Positions 8,808 to 17,694 of a DNA stretch of 64,000 nt are shown piece by piece. Made by a program: the position numbers and the translations under genes. This stretch comes from Lichenifustis flavocetrariae. Its GTDB lineage: Bacteria > Pseudomonadota > Alphaproteobacteria > Rhizobiales > Beijerinckiaceae. Positions within the stretch are counted from its first letter, which is position 1. The number at the start of each line of letters is the position of its first letter. A model generated the notes under the pieces. The model had not been told where the DNA came from. It searched no databases and saw nothing but the letters and a program-made list of their open reading frames with translations. The stretch is from contig NZ_JAMOIM010000001.1 of the NCBI RefSeq assembly GCF_026130545.1, positions 186,001-250,000 on the forward strand, written 5' to 3'.

Positions 8808-9332
8808 ATGCAATTACCACTTGGAGCCGGCCGCTTGGCCGGGCTCGCGATGCTCGTGCTCGCACCGACCCTGGCGACGGCGCAGGATTTTGCCGCCGGA
8901 ACGCTGGTCATCGAACACCCCTGGGCGCGGGCCACGCCCGGTGGCGCCCAGATCGGCGGCGGCTACTTGACCGTCGAGAACAAGGGCGGCGCGCCCGATC
9001 GCCTGATCGGCGGCTCGTTCGAGGCCTCGTCGGGTTTCGAGCTGCACGAAATGTCCATGGACGCAGGCGTCATGAGAATGCGCCCGACCGGACCGTTGGA
9101 GATCCCGGCCGGTGGCAAGCTCACGCTCGATCCCTCGGCCAAGCACATCATGTTCACCGGCCTGAAGCGCGCCCTCAAGAAGGGCGAGACGGTCGCGGGC
9201 ACGCTGGTGTTCGAGCACGCCGGCACGGTGCCGGTAAGCTTTGAGGTGGAGGGCATCGGCGCCAGGGGCCCGGCCAAGGCCGGTTCGGCGGGACATACCG
9301 GGCATCCGATGCCCGGTATGGACATGGACTGA
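8808..9332 (+). CDS. Periplasmic copper chaperone PCu(A)C
   Basis: A protein of 174 aa with a signal peptide (cleavage near ATA-Q26). It carries the full PCuAC copper site H80-x10-M91-x21-H113-x-M115, here in FELHEMSMDAGVMRMRP and KHIMF. The family delivers Cu(I) to the CuA centre of cytochrome oxidase or to SCO proteins. The C-terminus adds a His/Met-rich tail (HTGHPMPGMDMD), a probable extra copper-binding extension. It stands upstream of CopC and SCO1 on the same strand, which supports a joint role in oxidase copper supply. Confidence 0.9.
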   Translation: MQLPLGAGRLAGLAMLVLAPTLATAQDFAAGTLVIEHPWARATPGGAQIGGGYLTVENKGGAPDRLIGGSFEASSGFELHEMSMDAGVMRMRPTGPLEIPAGGKLTLDPSAKHIMFTGLKRALKKGETVAGTLVFEHAGTVPVSFEVEGIGARGPAKAGSAGHTGHPMPGMDMD

Positions 9333-9351
9333 GCGCGATCTGCCGCTGCCA

Positions 9352-9462
9352 TTCTATGCCGGGCTCTTGAGCGTCCCCTTCATGATTCTGCTGGCCGCGA
9401 CCGGTTCGATCCGTCTCTTCAAAAGCGAGATCAACCACACGGCCTCGCCTGCCGCCGCCTGA
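9352..9462 (+). pseudogene. Remnant of a PepSY-associated membrane protein
   Basis: The frame reads FYAGLLSVPFMILLAATGSI followed by RLFKSEINH, which closely resembles the first transmembrane helix of PepSY-TM proteins (FYAGL-APFLLILALTG-IYLFK-EIE). Full proteins run for several hundred residues. Here the frame stops about 37 codons later, with no start codon near the helix and no continuation visible in other frames. It sits between the PCuAC and copC genes, where intact PepSY-TM genes commonly occur in copper islands. Read as a deletion remnant. Confidence 0.6.
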
Positions 9463-9542
9463 GGTTATGCCAGGCGGAAATACTGACACCAACGGCAGGC
9501 CCCTGGAATGCCGCACCTTCCCTTCGACGTTAGGAAACTGCC

Positions 9543-9914
9543 ATGAACACGTTCGCACGCATTCTCGTCCTGGCCAGCGCCGGCCTTGTCGCCGCTTCCG
9601 CGCCGGCCTTCGCCCACGCCCATCTCAAGTCGTCAACGCCGGCCGCCGACAGCATTGTCGCGACGGCTCCGACCGAACTCGACCTCACGTTTTCGGAGGG
9701 CGTGAACCTCAAGTTCACTGGCGTGAAGGTCACCGGGCCGGCCAAGACCGCCGTCGCCACCGGAAACGCCGCCCTCGGGGCGAGCAGTGACACCACGCTC
9801 GTCGTGCCTCTCTCGGACATCCTCGCGGCCGGCTCCTATACCGTGGCGTGGCACGCGCTTTCGACGGACGGCCATAAGACGAGTGGGACCTACACATTCA
9901 CCATCAAACCCTGA
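9543..9914 (+). CDS. copC: Copper resistance protein CopC
   Basis: A protein of 123 aa with a signal peptide (cleavage AFA-HAH). The mature protein starts HAHLKSSTPA with the N-terminal His of the Cu(II) site. TELDLTFSEGV and the C-terminal block AWHALSTDGHKTSGTYTF with D/H ligands complete the CopC beta-sandwich. The start is the ATG after GGAAACTGCC. CopC binds periplasmic copper, usually with a CopD membrane partner; none is present here, and SCO1 follows instead. Confidence 0.92.
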   Translation: MNTFARILVLASAGLVAASAPAFAHAHLKSSTPAADSIVATAPTELDLTFSEGVNLKFTGVKVTGPAKTAVATGNAALGASSDTTLVVPLSDILAAGSYTVAWHALSTDGHKTSGTYTFTIKP

Positions 9915-10112
9915 TCACGGTCACGCCGGCTTCAAGGCAGCCGAGGCGCGTTCGCCATGGCGGGATTGGTCGAAGCTGCCGACAAGGCCGGTGCGACCGA
10001 TGATCTCCTGATCGCCACGGAAGAGGGCCGGGCCTTGTATTCCTACGTGGGCCAGGCCGATGTCAGTGACGTCGGATCCATCACCGCGTGTCTGGCACTT
10101 GAAAGCGACCCC

Positions 10113-10820
10113 ATGTCTGAATTCTCCCGTCGTGCGGACAAGCACAAAGGTGAAGCGATCTCGAAACCGACCCTCTACTTTCTTTTCGGGATGATGGTTC
10201 TGATAGTCATCGCCAGCGCGATGGTGCTCACCTTTCAACGACGCTCGCCCTACAGTCATTCTCGGATCGGTGGCCCTTTCGTCATGACCGAAATGTCGGG
10301 GCGACCCGTCACCGAGAAGGACCTGCTCGGCAAGCCCGCAGCCCTCTTCTTCGGTTACACCTTCTGCCCTGACGTCTGCCCGACCACGCTCCTCACGCTG
10401 AGCAATGTGCTGGAGCGGATGGGCCCAGACGCGGACCGCCTCAATACCATCTTCGTGACGGTAGACCCCCAGCGCGACACACCTGAGCAGATGCGGCTCT
10501 ATCTCTCCTCATTCGACCCGCGTATTCGCGGCTTCAGCGGCACGGAGGCGCAGGTCTCGGCAATGGCCGACACCTTCCATGTGTTCTATCGCCGCATCCC
10601 CAGCAGAGGAGGCGGCTACTCGATGGACCATTTCGCGGGTGTCCTGCTGCTCGACAAAACTGGCCGTATGGTCGGCGAAGTGTCCTTCGGAGAGCCCGAG
10701 GAGAGCATCCTGGCCAAGCTTACGACGCTCATCGCCCCGGCGGCCTGCGTGCCCGGGAGGCCGGCCCGTGTCGATCTTTGGAGTGGCGCAAAGATGAAGG
10801 ACGATTGCGGGTCGAGCTGA
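10113..10820 (+). CDS. SCO1/SenC family copper chaperone / thiol oxidoreductase
   Basis: 235 aa from the ATG before MSEFSRRADKHKG, which places a single membrane anchor at about residues 20-40 (LYFLFGMMVLIVIASAMVLT) as expected for SCO proteins. The thioredoxin-like domain carries C85-PDV-C89 and the conserved His173 in DHFAGVLLLD, the three copper ligands. SCO proteins load the CuA site of cytochrome c oxidase. The frame stays open for 52 codons upstream without a membrane anchor, so an earlier start is less likely. Last gene of the copper island. Confidence 0.9.
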   Translation: MSEFSRRADKHKGEAISKPTLYFLFGMMVLIVIASAMVLTFQRRSPYSHSRIGGPFVMTEMSGRPVTEKDLLGKPAALFFGYTFCPDVCPTTLLTLSNVLERMGPDADRLNTIFVTVDPQRDTPEQMRLYLSSFDPRIRGFSGTEAQVSAMADTFHVFYRRIPSRGGGYSMDHFAGVLLLDKTGRMVGEVSFGEPEESILAKLTTLIAPAACVPGRPARVDLWSGAKMKDDCGSS

Positions 10821-11125
10821 CGCGCATCGCTACAACGCTGGTCGCGCCGGCACATTCTCGGCGTGTGCCAGCAAGCAGCTTTCAGGCCGAGACGGCCGCA
10901 GTCGACACTTACGTCCGGTTTCACCTCGACCTTGCAGGAGGTGGAGTGCGTCCGGAATGATGCCTCTCCTCCTCTGAATTGGATGGGACCAGGAATGACG
11001 ATCCGGATCTCGTCGTCGGCGCCGGTGCGACACCGCTTGGGGTAGTATCACTCTGCGACAAGGTTCAAACTTCTTGCGGCAGAGCTGATCGGGGACCGTG
11101 AGTCTTCGATACGCTGGAGGTCCAG
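10821..11125. other. Gene-free interval
   Basis: About 305 bp following SCO1. No supported gene, repeat or hairpin terminator seen. A good GGAGG ribosome binding site for the next gene lies near 11114. Confidence 0.5.
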
Positions 11126-11431
11126 ATGTTCAAGACGCTTGCGCTCGTAGGTCTGCTCCTCCCGGTTACAAGCCAGGCGATCGCGCTGGCGGCAAACGAC
11201 ACGATGGCGGAGTGGGGCGAGGCATCTGCCGCCGATCGGGACGCTTTGCTCGATGCCCTCGGCCCAACATTCTCGCAGTCTTTCAAAGCGGACAGACCTG
11301 CGATTCTGAACTGTCTCAATCAGGTGGGTCAAAACGCTGCGCACGCCCCTTTGCCGATCCGTGAGGTCGCAAAGGCGTGCGCTGAAAATGCCAAATCTCC
11401 TCAGGACACAAACAAATCGGACGAAATCTGA
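11126..11431 (+). CDS. Small exported hypothetical protein
   Basis: A protein of 101 aa with a clear signal peptide (MFKTLALVGLLLPVTSQAIA) and a strong GGAGG site 7 bases before the ATG. The mature part is helical with two Cys (ILNCLNQ and AKACAEN), which could form a disulfide in the periplasm. No family recognised. It is followed by a short stem AGGCGC/GCGCCT at 11435-11448 before the convergent DoxX gene. Confidence 0.65.
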   Translation: MFKTLALVGLLLPVTSQAIALAANDTMAEWGEASAADRDALLDALGPTFSQSFKADRPAILNCLNQVGQNAAHAPLPIREVAKACAENAKSPQDTNKSDEI

Positions 11432-11479
11432 CGCAGGCGCAAGCGCCTCTCAGATCATCCGTCGTGGCGCTGTTCATCC

Positions 11480-11941
11480 TCAGGGCGAGTCCGAAGCATA
11501 GGGGTGGGACGATCCGAGAGGATCGCGGACGAAAGCTTGGACATCCCCTGCATGAAGCCCAAAGGCCAGCAGCAGGAATCCGCCCGCCAGCGAGAAATTC
11601 TTGAGGAAATCCCAGAAGAGGTTTCGCGCCTTGCTGTCGCCCGCCTTCCAGAAGTCGCCGGGCATCCACCAGCGTTTCCACAGGAGGGCCGTGACCATGC
11701 AATAGCCGGCCATCACGAAGGCGGCGAGGCGGTCTGCCGTCCCGGTGAGGATGCCGATGGGCATCAGGATTTCGACGCCGAGGCCGATGATGATCAGAGC
11801 CGTGGCGAGGGTTGGCGAACGGACGATCTCGGAGGCCTGCCTCACTGCGCCTTTGAAATTGATGATCTTGTCGAGCGCGCTGAAGGGAAAGAACAGCACG
11901 ACCAGCAGATAGCGGACAGCCAGGGCGACAGCGAGGCTCAT
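11480..11941 (-). CDS. DoxX-family membrane protein
   Basis: 153 aa from the ATG that overlaps the stop of the upstream GMC gene by 4 bp (ATGA), indicating translational coupling. Four hydrophobic segments are visible (AVRYLLVVLFFPFSALDKII, ATALIIIGLGVEILMPIGIL, RLAAFVMAGYCMVTALLW, LAGGFLLLAFGLHAG), as in DoxX/DoxD-like proteins, which are often partners of oxidoreductases feeding electrons to quinone. An upstream in-frame ATG inside the GMC gene was rejected as it adds non-membrane shadow sequence. Confidence 0.78.
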   Translation of the reverse strand: MSLAVALAVRYLLVVLFFPFSALDKIINFKGAVRQASEIVRSPTLATALIIIGLGVEILMPIGILTGTADRLAAFVMAGYCMVTALLWKRWWMPGDFWKAGDSKARNLFWDFLKNFSLAGGFLLLAFGLHAGDVQAFVRDPLGSSHPYASDSP

Positions 11942-13500
11942 GCGCCCATCCGCTCGCGCAGGTGTTCGGCGACCCGCAGCGCATTGGCGATGATGGTCAG
12001 CGTCGGATTGACCGCACCGATCGAGGGAAAGAAGCTCGCATCGGTGACGTAGAGATTGTCGAGTTCGTGCGCCTTGCAATTGAGGTCGAGCACGCTGCCG
12101 GCAGGATCAACGCCGAAGCGGCACGTGCCGGCCTGATGCGCGGTCCCACCGATCGGAATGTCCTTGCCGAAATAGAGTCGTCGATCGAGCAGCACCGATT
12201 TCATGCCACATTGGTCGAGGTGGTGCTCCAGCTTTTTCTTCAGCCTGTGATGCGCTTCCATGTTGGTGTCCTCGACATAGAGCACGACGCGGTCCCCATC
12301 GTAGGTGATCCGGTTCTGGGGCAGTGGAAGATCTTCGCCCGAGAGCCAAAAATCCATCGAATGATTGGCCATCTCGCTGAACGGCATGTCCGGAAACCAG
12401 TCGAGCCACGCCGGCAGTGCCTCGCCTTTGATCTGCTCGGCGTCCGACGTGGCACACATCTGGATGAGGCCGAGCGGATAGTCCCAATCATCGGCGCCGA
12501 AATAGAAGTCGCCGAGCGCCATCGTTTTCTGGAACACCGTGTCGTTGCGCTCCCGCATGATCGCCATCAGGACCGACTGGTTGTGCCGCATGTAGTTGCG
12601 GCCGACCTGATCCGACCCGTTTGCGAGGCCATTGGGATGGGCCGCGTTGCGCGAGCGCAGCAGCAGCAGGGCCGACGACAGGGCACCGCAGGCGACGACG
12701 ACGAGGTCAGCCGAAAAGCGTTCCTCGCGGCCTTCGCGGAGGCAATGCACGCCGGTGACATTGCGGCCGGAAGGGTCGGTCTCCAGGCGGTCGACATAGG
12801 TGTTGGTGAGGAGCGTCAGGTTGGGGTGAGCCGCCAAAGCGGGGTCGACGCACATGACCTGCGCATCCGCCTTGCCGTTCAAAAGACAGGGAAACCCATC
12901 GAAGGCGTTGCAGCGTATGCAGGTGCTGGTTGGGGTGGCTTTGCCGTTTTTTTCGTCGAGCAGAATGCCGAGGGGAAGATGAAACGGATGCAACCCTTGT
13001 GAGGCCAGCCGGTCGGACAGACGCTGGACCAGTGGCTCATGCGAGACAGCGGAGAACGGATAGGGTTCGCTGGCGGCAGGTTCGTCCGGATCTTCTCCGC
13101 GTTGCCCATGAACATGAAACAGCTTCTCGGCCTCGGCATAGTAGGGCGCGAAGGCCTCGTAGGGCAGGGGCCAGGCGGGCGAGATGCCGTCCTTGTGGAC
13201 AATTTGCCCAAAGTCCCGCTCGCGCAGCCGGAAGAGCGCGGCGCCATAGACCTTGGAGTTTCCACCCACATAGTAATGCAGGCCTGGGTGGAAGGCGGCG
13301 CCATCGCGGCCGTACCATGTCTCCTTGGTCTGATAGGCGCCCTCGACGAAAACCGTCTTGCTGTCCCAGTTGGCCCGGCTCCGCGGGAGGTAGTCGCCGC
13401 GTTCGATCAGCAGGATACGCTTGCCCGTGGGAGCAAGCCTATGCGCCAATGATGCGCCTCCGGGACCGCTCCCGATGACGATTAGATCGTAATGGTTCAT
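11938..13500 (-). CDS. GMC-family FAD oxidoreductase
   Basis: A protein of 520 aa. The N-terminal FAD motif IGSGPGGASLAHRL is at residues 9-22. YYVGGNSKVYGAALFR follows the first third. The C-terminus has IGGTAHQAGTCRFG and AVNPTLTIIANALRVAEHL, supplying the catalytic His and Asn pair of GMC enzymes. A Cys cluster, CIRCNAFDGFPC, mid-protein is typical of the bacterial subgroup related to gluconate/sorbosone-type dehydrogenases. No signal peptide is visible. It oxidises an alcohol or sugar-like substrate; coupling to a DoxX protein suggests electron transfer to the membrane. Upstream neighbours (lactonase, cupin, VOC) fit a sugar-acid or aromatic catabolic context. Confidence 0.85.
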   Translation of the reverse strand: MNHYDLIVIGSGPGGASLAHRLAPTGKRILLIERGDYLPRSRANWDSKTVFVEGAYQTKETWYGRDGAAFHPGLHYYVGGNSKVYGAALFRLRERDFGQIVHKDGISPAWPLPYEAFAPYYAEAEKLFHVHGQRGEDPDEPAASEPYPFSAVSHEPLVQRLSDRLASQGLHPFHLPLGILLDEKNGKATPTSTCIRCNAFDGFPCLLNGKADAQVMCVDPALAAHPNLTLLTNTYVDRLETDPSGRNVTGVHCLREGREERFSADLVVVACGALSSALLLLRSRNAAHPNGLANGSDQVGRNYMRHNQSVLMAIMRERNDTVFQKTMALGDFYFGADDWDYPLGLIQMCATSDAEQIKGEALPAWLDWFPDMPFSEMANHSMDFWLSGEDLPLPQNRITYDGDRVVLYVEDTNMEAHHRLKKKLEHHLDQCGMKSVLLDRRLYFGKDIPIGGTAHQAGTCRFGVDPAGSVLDLNCKAHELDNLYVTDASFFPSIGAVNPTLTIIANALRVAEHLRERMGA

Positions 13501-13611
13501 CTGGTGCCACTCCGCGTGCGACGCCGGCCCTTCAGGGCCGCAATAGCGCCGCTGCGCGAAACGGCGGCTCCCTATGCTGCAACGCGATATAGGCGCCGAA
13601 GTTCGCTGCGA

Positions 13612-14535
13612 TCACAGCGCGGCGCGGACGATGAGCGCATGTCCATCCGGATCCTGCAGCGCCAGGGCTTCGGCTCCGTCCCACGTTCCCCGATGGCGGG
13701 GCCAGGATGGGTCGAGGCGCGCCGTAACGGCCGCAACGTCGTCGACGGCAATGAGGATCCTAGTGATGGCTTGGTCTCGGGAGGTCCAGTCGCTCGGGCG
13801 GGCGCGGCGGCGGCCAGCCCGATAGCCCAGAAGTTCCAGATGCGGCGGGGCACCGCGCGGCGTGAGGGCCAACACATCCACCTCGACATCGGCAATGCCG
13901 TCGAGGCGGCTCTGCTCGGGCCCCCTGTTGGTGGATCGCCCTCCGGGTTCGAACCCGAAAAGCGCCTCGTAGAACCGCGCGCTGCTGTCGACGTCGCTGA
14001 CCACGATGGCCGTATGGTCGATCCCCTGGAACAGATCAGCTCCTGGCGCATGCCAGAGCGCATCACCGACGCCGGGCGGGAAGGCGAGCAGCTCCAGCGG
14101 ATGCCCGAAGGGATCGCGAAACTTGAAGGCGGTCACGCTGCCCGTGTTTGGCGGCAGCGTTTGGGGCGCCCCCTGGGTGATCGGGCGGATCTCTGTCTCG
14201 TTCAGTCCGGCAACGGCCTCCACGATGTCGTCGACAACGATCGCGCAGTGCTGGAACCACAGGTCGCTCGCCGTGCTGTCGGTCGGATAAGGCTGCCCCG
14301 GCGGATCGAAGGCGAAAAGTTCGATCGTCTGGGCCCCAAGCCGCATCGTCTGGGACCGCATGGTGCATTCGGGAGCCACGCCCAGGAGCGCGATGCGGTC
14401 AGGGTTGCAGGGCAATCGAGGGCCAACAGGCCAAAAATGAAGCGCATCGCGGTAGAAGTCAGCGGCCCGATCGAGGTCCGGCACCGTCAGGCAGACGCTC
14501 TCGATCGCAGCGGTCGGGCCGCCCGGCGCGGTCAC
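13612..14535 (-). CDS. Double VOC-domain (glyoxalase/dioxygenase fold) protein
   Basis: About 307 aa from a GTG that overlaps the upstream stop by 4 bp (GTGA). It has two VOC modules: IESVCLTVPDLDRAADFYRD near the N-terminus, with metal-ligand-like QHCAIVVDDI and FRDPFGHPLELLAFP, and GIDHTAIVVSDVDSSARFYE in the second half, with ALQDPDGHALIVR at the C-terminus. VOC proteins bind a divalent metal and act as lyases, isomerases or extradiol dioxygenases. The exact reaction is not deducible. Translational coupling to the SMP-30 lactonase ties it to the same pathway. Confidence 0.8.
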   Translation of the reverse strand: MTAPGGPTAAIESVCLTVPDLDRAADFYRDALHFWPVGPRLPCNPDRIALLGVAPECTMRSQTMRLGAQTIELFAFDPPGQPYPTDSTASDLWFQHCAIVVDDIVEAVAGLNETEIRPITQGAPQTLPPNTGSVTAFKFRDPFGHPLELLAFPPGVGDALWHAPGADLFQGIDHTAIVVSDVDSSARFYEALFGFEPGGRSTNRGPEQSRLDGIADVEVDVLALTPRGAPPHLELLGYRAGRRRARPSDWTSRDQAITRILIAVDDVAAVTARLDPSWPRHRGTWDGAEALALQDPDGHALIVRAAL

Positions 14536-15449
14536 GGCCACTGGGCACCTCGACGGTTGACCGTGATGGCGCAGAGCGTGTGGGAGGCGCAGACGAACAA
14601 TTCGCTCCGGTTCCGACCGCCGAAGGTGAGGTTCGAGACCAGCGACGGGACTTTGATCTTGCCGAGAAGGTCCCCGCCCGGCGAGAGGCAATGAACGCCG
14701 TCGGCGGCGCTGCTCCAGAGATTGCCGTCCTGGTCGCACCGCATGCCGTCGGCATTGCCGGGATTGATGGTGTGGAACACGCGGCCGTTGGCGAGGCGGC
14801 GGCCTTCGTCGACGACGTCGAAGACCCGTATGTGCTGCGTGGGCTGATCGGCGAACTGCTCGCCGGTCTCGGCGACATAGAGACGGGTTCCGTCGGGCGA
14901 GAAGCAGAGTCCGTTGGGACCATCGAAATCGTCGGCCACGACCGCAAGCTCCGCCGTGAGGGGGTCGAGGCGATAGAGCGTCGGCGGAAGTTCGGCGCGC
15001 TGTTTGCCGCCCTCGTAGTCGGAGTTGATGCCGTAGGGCGGGTCGCTGAACCAGATCGCGCCGTCGGCGGCGACCACGACATCGTTGGGCGAGTTCAGGC
15101 GTCGGCCCCGATAGCTCTCCGCCAGGATGGTGATGCGCCCGTCGAGCTCCGTGCGTCTGATGCAGCGATCCTGATGTGAGCAGGAAACTAGGCGTCCCTC
15201 GCGGTCCCGCGTGTGGCCGTTCTCGAAGCGCGATGGCGCCCGAAAGACCGAGGCGCCCCCGGTCGCGGTCCAGCGCATCACCCGGTCGTTCGGGATGTCA
15301 CTGAAAAGGAGGCATTGCAGGTCGGCGAACCACACCGGCCCTTCCAGCCAGCCGAGCCCCTCGGCCAGGACGCGCAACGGAGAATTGGGAAGCACGAAGC
15401 TCTTGAAGCGCTTGTCGATGATCTCGTAGTCGACTGGCATCTCCGACAT
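14532..15449 (-). CDS. SMP-30/gluconolactonase family protein
   Basis: A six-bladed beta-propeller lactonase of 305 aa, probably cytosolic (no signal peptide). Family signs are EGPVWFADLQCLLFSDIPND near residue 36, RRLNSPNDVVVAADGAIWFS mid-protein (the NSPND metal-binding Asn/Asp) and GPNGLCFSPDGTRLYVAE. Such enzymes open aldonolactones or related lactones in sugar catabolism. It is 7 bp downstream of the cupin gene and overlaps the VOC gene. Confidence 0.88.
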   Translation of the reverse strand: MSEMPVDYEIIDKRFKSFVLPNSPLRVLAEGLGWLEGPVWFADLQCLLFSDIPNDRVMRWTATGGASVFRAPSRFENGHTRDREGRLVSCSHQDRCIRRTELDGRITILAESYRGRRLNSPNDVVVAADGAIWFSDPPYGINSDYEGGKQRAELPPTLYRLDPLTAELAVVADDFDGPNGLCFSPDGTRLYVAETGEQFADQPTQHIRVFDVVDEGRRLANGRVFHTINPGNADGMRCDQDGNLWSSAADGVHCLSPGGDLLGKIKVPSLVSNLTFGGRNRSELFVCASHTLCAITVNRRGAQWP

Positions 15450-15456
15450 CTCCCAA

Positions 15457-15912
15457 TCACGCGAAGTGGCCGGGGCGGTCGATCGTCGGCGGCGTCTGCA
15501 ACTGGACGATCATCAGAACGGCCGGCTCGTCGCCGATCGTGCCGGATTTGTGGCCCTTCCGCCCCTCGGCGTCGGCGCGGCAGTTCTGGTCCTCGCCGAA
15601 GGACATCTCGCCCGGTCCCATTTCGACGCGCTGCCCATCCATGGTCTCCACCCACCAGCGGCCCGACAGGGGAATGATCCACTGCGGCTTCGGGTTTTCG
15701 TGCCAGTCGCCCACCCAACCCACAGGTTGGACGCTCACGAGGATGTGGCTGGGCCATGTGCCGAGATGGTCATTCCACTGAGCAGCCGCGCCACTCATGC
15801 TTTGCTTTTCGAACGCCGTCAGCACGCAACGCTTCTGCCGGCTGACACCATCGGCATCCGTGTAGGTGTGCCAATAGAAGGCCTGCGGCTTTGTGCTTGA
15901 CGAAGCGGTCAT
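15457..15912 (-). CDS. Cupin-domain protein
   Basis: 151 aa from the ATG before TASSSTKPQ. A single cupin beta-barrel core is seen: GDWHENPKPQWIIPLSGRWW, then a loop MGPGEMSFGEDQNCRAD and GHKSGTIGDEPAVLMIVQL at the end. The first cupin motif has H but few other canonical metal ligands. First gene of the minus-strand block; role unassigned, perhaps an isomerase or sugar-binding enzyme in the same pathway as the lactonase. Confidence 0.75.
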   Translation of the reverse strand: MTASSSTKPQAFYWHTYTDADGVSRQKRCVLTAFEKQSMSGAAAQWNDHLGTWPSHILVSVQPVGWVGDWHENPKPQWIIPLSGRWWVETMDGQRVEMGPGEMSFGEDQNCRADAEGRKGHKSGTIGDEPAVLMIVQLQTPPTIDRPGHFA

Positions 15913-16161
15913 GCGTGGTCTCCGGTCAAATCCCATCTTCAACGCGCTTGAGCCGGATCGGTGCCGCCTGACACGACGACCGCCGCAGCAGTTCGGTTCC
16001 TTGACGCGGCCGCACGCGTCTGCCTGCGAATTGCTGCGTCAGGAGAGTTTAGGCTGCGAATGCGACGGATCGCTTTGCCGGGAGGACTGGATGCATGAGA
16101 CAACGCGGTCGCTACGGTCCGGGCGCCCCTCTGCGGTCATCAGAGCTTATTCTGATGGTGA

Positions 16162-17691
16162 TTGAGTCGCTTAGTTCGTCGGTCCGGTGGAACTCGATTG
16201 GCTGAACTCGCTCCTACACAGACCACAGCTCCGCGCTCGCGTGACGTGATCGTGGCGCTCGGCTACGGGCTTGCCTGCCATACGCTCTTCGTGGCCGGCG
16301 TCGGGACCATGATGGTCGCGATGTTCTTCGGCATGAGCCGCTCGCTGGGGACACTGCGACTGCCCTGGAGCGCGCTCGCCAACGGCCTCCTGCTGCTGCA
16401 GTTTCCAGTCCTGCATTCGGCACTTCTCTCTCGACCCGGACGTGCGATGCTCAGCCGCCTCGCGCCGTTTCGTCTCGGCGGCCGGCTGTCGACCACCACC
16501 TATGCGGCGATCGCCTCAGCGCAGGTCGGAGCCCTGTTCCTCCTCTGGTCGCCGAGTGGAATTGTCTGGTGGTCGGCGCAGGGTACCACGCTGGCTGTGA
16601 TCTCCGGCTTCTATGCGGCCGCTTGGTTGCTGCTCCTCAAATCCATCGTCGATGCGGGCATGGCCATGCAGGTCGGATCGCTCGGCTGGTGGGCGGTGGC
16701 ACGCGGCGTCGCGCCGGTTTACCCGCCGATGCCGCGCACGGGGCTGTTCCGCCTCTGCCGGCAGCCGATCTACGTGGCCTTCGCGCTGACATTATGGACC
16801 GTTCCCACGCTGACCCCCGACCAGCTTGTCGTCTCCAGCGTCCTCACGCTGTATTGCCTGATCGGCCCGTTGTTCAAGGAAGCGCGGTTCCGTCGCCTGT
16901 TCGGAGAGACGTTCGTGGCCTACCAGCAAGCGGTGCCTTATTGGTTTCCCTGGCCACGACGGGTTCCTGCAACACCGCCTCGGCGCAACGACCTCACGAT
17001 CTATGACGTCGACGCCAGTGGATGGTGGGATGGAACGGTCCGCTGGCGGCGGCAATTGCGCAAGCTCGTGCCCGCCCGCATGGCCTATCTCGACCGCCTC
17101 GTGCCGGACTGGCAGAAACGTCGCATCCTTGATCTCGGCTGCGGCGGGGGCTACATGGCCGAGGCTCTGGCCGAGCGTGGCGCTCACGTCGTCGGGGTCG
17201 ATCCATCAGGCGCCGCGATCGCTGCGGCACGCGACCATGCGCAGGCGGGAGGCTTGCTCATCGACTACCGCGTCGGTGTCGGCGAAGCGATCCCGGTCGA
17301 GAGCCGTATGATGGACATCGTGGTCTGTGTCGACGTGCTGGAGCACGTCGTGGACCTCGATGCGGTGCTGGCCGAAGTCGGCCGTGTTCTTCGCCCGGGC
17401 GGCCTGTTTGTCTTCGACACGATCAACCGAACCCGGCTTGCCGTCTTCGTGATCGTCACCTTGGGCGAATCCATGCTGCGTCTGCTTCCACGCGGCACGC
17501 ATGATCCTGCGAAATTCATCCGACCGACGGACCTGCGCGCTCGCCTGAAAGCGCACGGCTTCACGCCTTCACGCATGGTTGGTTTCGGCCCGCGCGGGCT
17601 CGACCGTCAGGGCGATTTCCGGTTCGGGCCGCTGCCCACGGCCTCGATCATGTATTTGGGGCATGCCCATGCGGCGCCGGCAGGACCATGA
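16162..17691 (+). CDS. Fusion: ICMT/NnrU-like membrane domain + UbiG-like SAM methyltransferase
   Basis: A protein of 509 aa. Residues about 30-265 contain several transmembrane helices and an MddA/NnrU/ICMT-type signature (RTGLFRLCRQPIYVAF and FKEARFRRLFGETFVAYQQ, ending VPYWFPW). Residues about 275-505 are a UbiG-like class I methyltransferase: DASGWWDGTVRWRRQL, SAM motif ILDLGCGGGYMAE (322-334), VGVDPSGAAI, DVLEHVVDLD and FVFDTINRT. UbiG O-methylates quinone precursors. It lies tail-to-tail, 3 bp from the MFS gene of a type III PKS cluster, so its substrate may be the polyketide phenol. The start is TTG; another TTG at 16198 is possible. ICMT-like and UbiG-like domains in one chain is unusual. 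Confidence 0.8.
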   Translation: MSRLVRRSGGTRLAELAPTQTTAPRSRDVIVALGYGLACHTLFVAGVGTMMVAMFFGMSRSLGTLRLPWSALANGLLLLQFPVLHSALLSRPGRAMLSRLAPFRLGGRLSTTTYAAIASAQVGALFLLWSPSGIVWWSAQGTTLAVISGFYAAAWLLLLKSIVDAGMAMQVGSLGWWAVARGVAPVYPPMPRTGLFRLCRQPIYVAFALTLWTVPTLTPDQLVVSSVLTLYCLIGPLFKEARFRRLFGETFVAYQQAVPYWFPWPRRVPATPPRRNDLTIYDVDASGWWDGTVRWRRQLRKLVPARMAYLDRLVPDWQKRRILDLGCGGGYMAEALAERGAHVVGVDPSGAAIAAARDHAQAGGLLIDYRVGVGEAIPVESRMMDIVVCVDVLEHVVDLDAVLAEVGRVLRPGGLFVFDTINRTRLAVFVIVTLGESMLRLLPRGTHDPAKFIRPTDLRARLKAHGFTPSRMVGFGPRGLDRQGDFRFGPLPTASIMYLGHAHAAPAGP

Positions 17692-17694
17692 CAC

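Noticed and set aside
9957-10112. N-terminal extension of SCO1
   Set aside because: 52 in-frame codons without a membrane anchor or homology. The ATG at 10113 gives the normal SCO topology.
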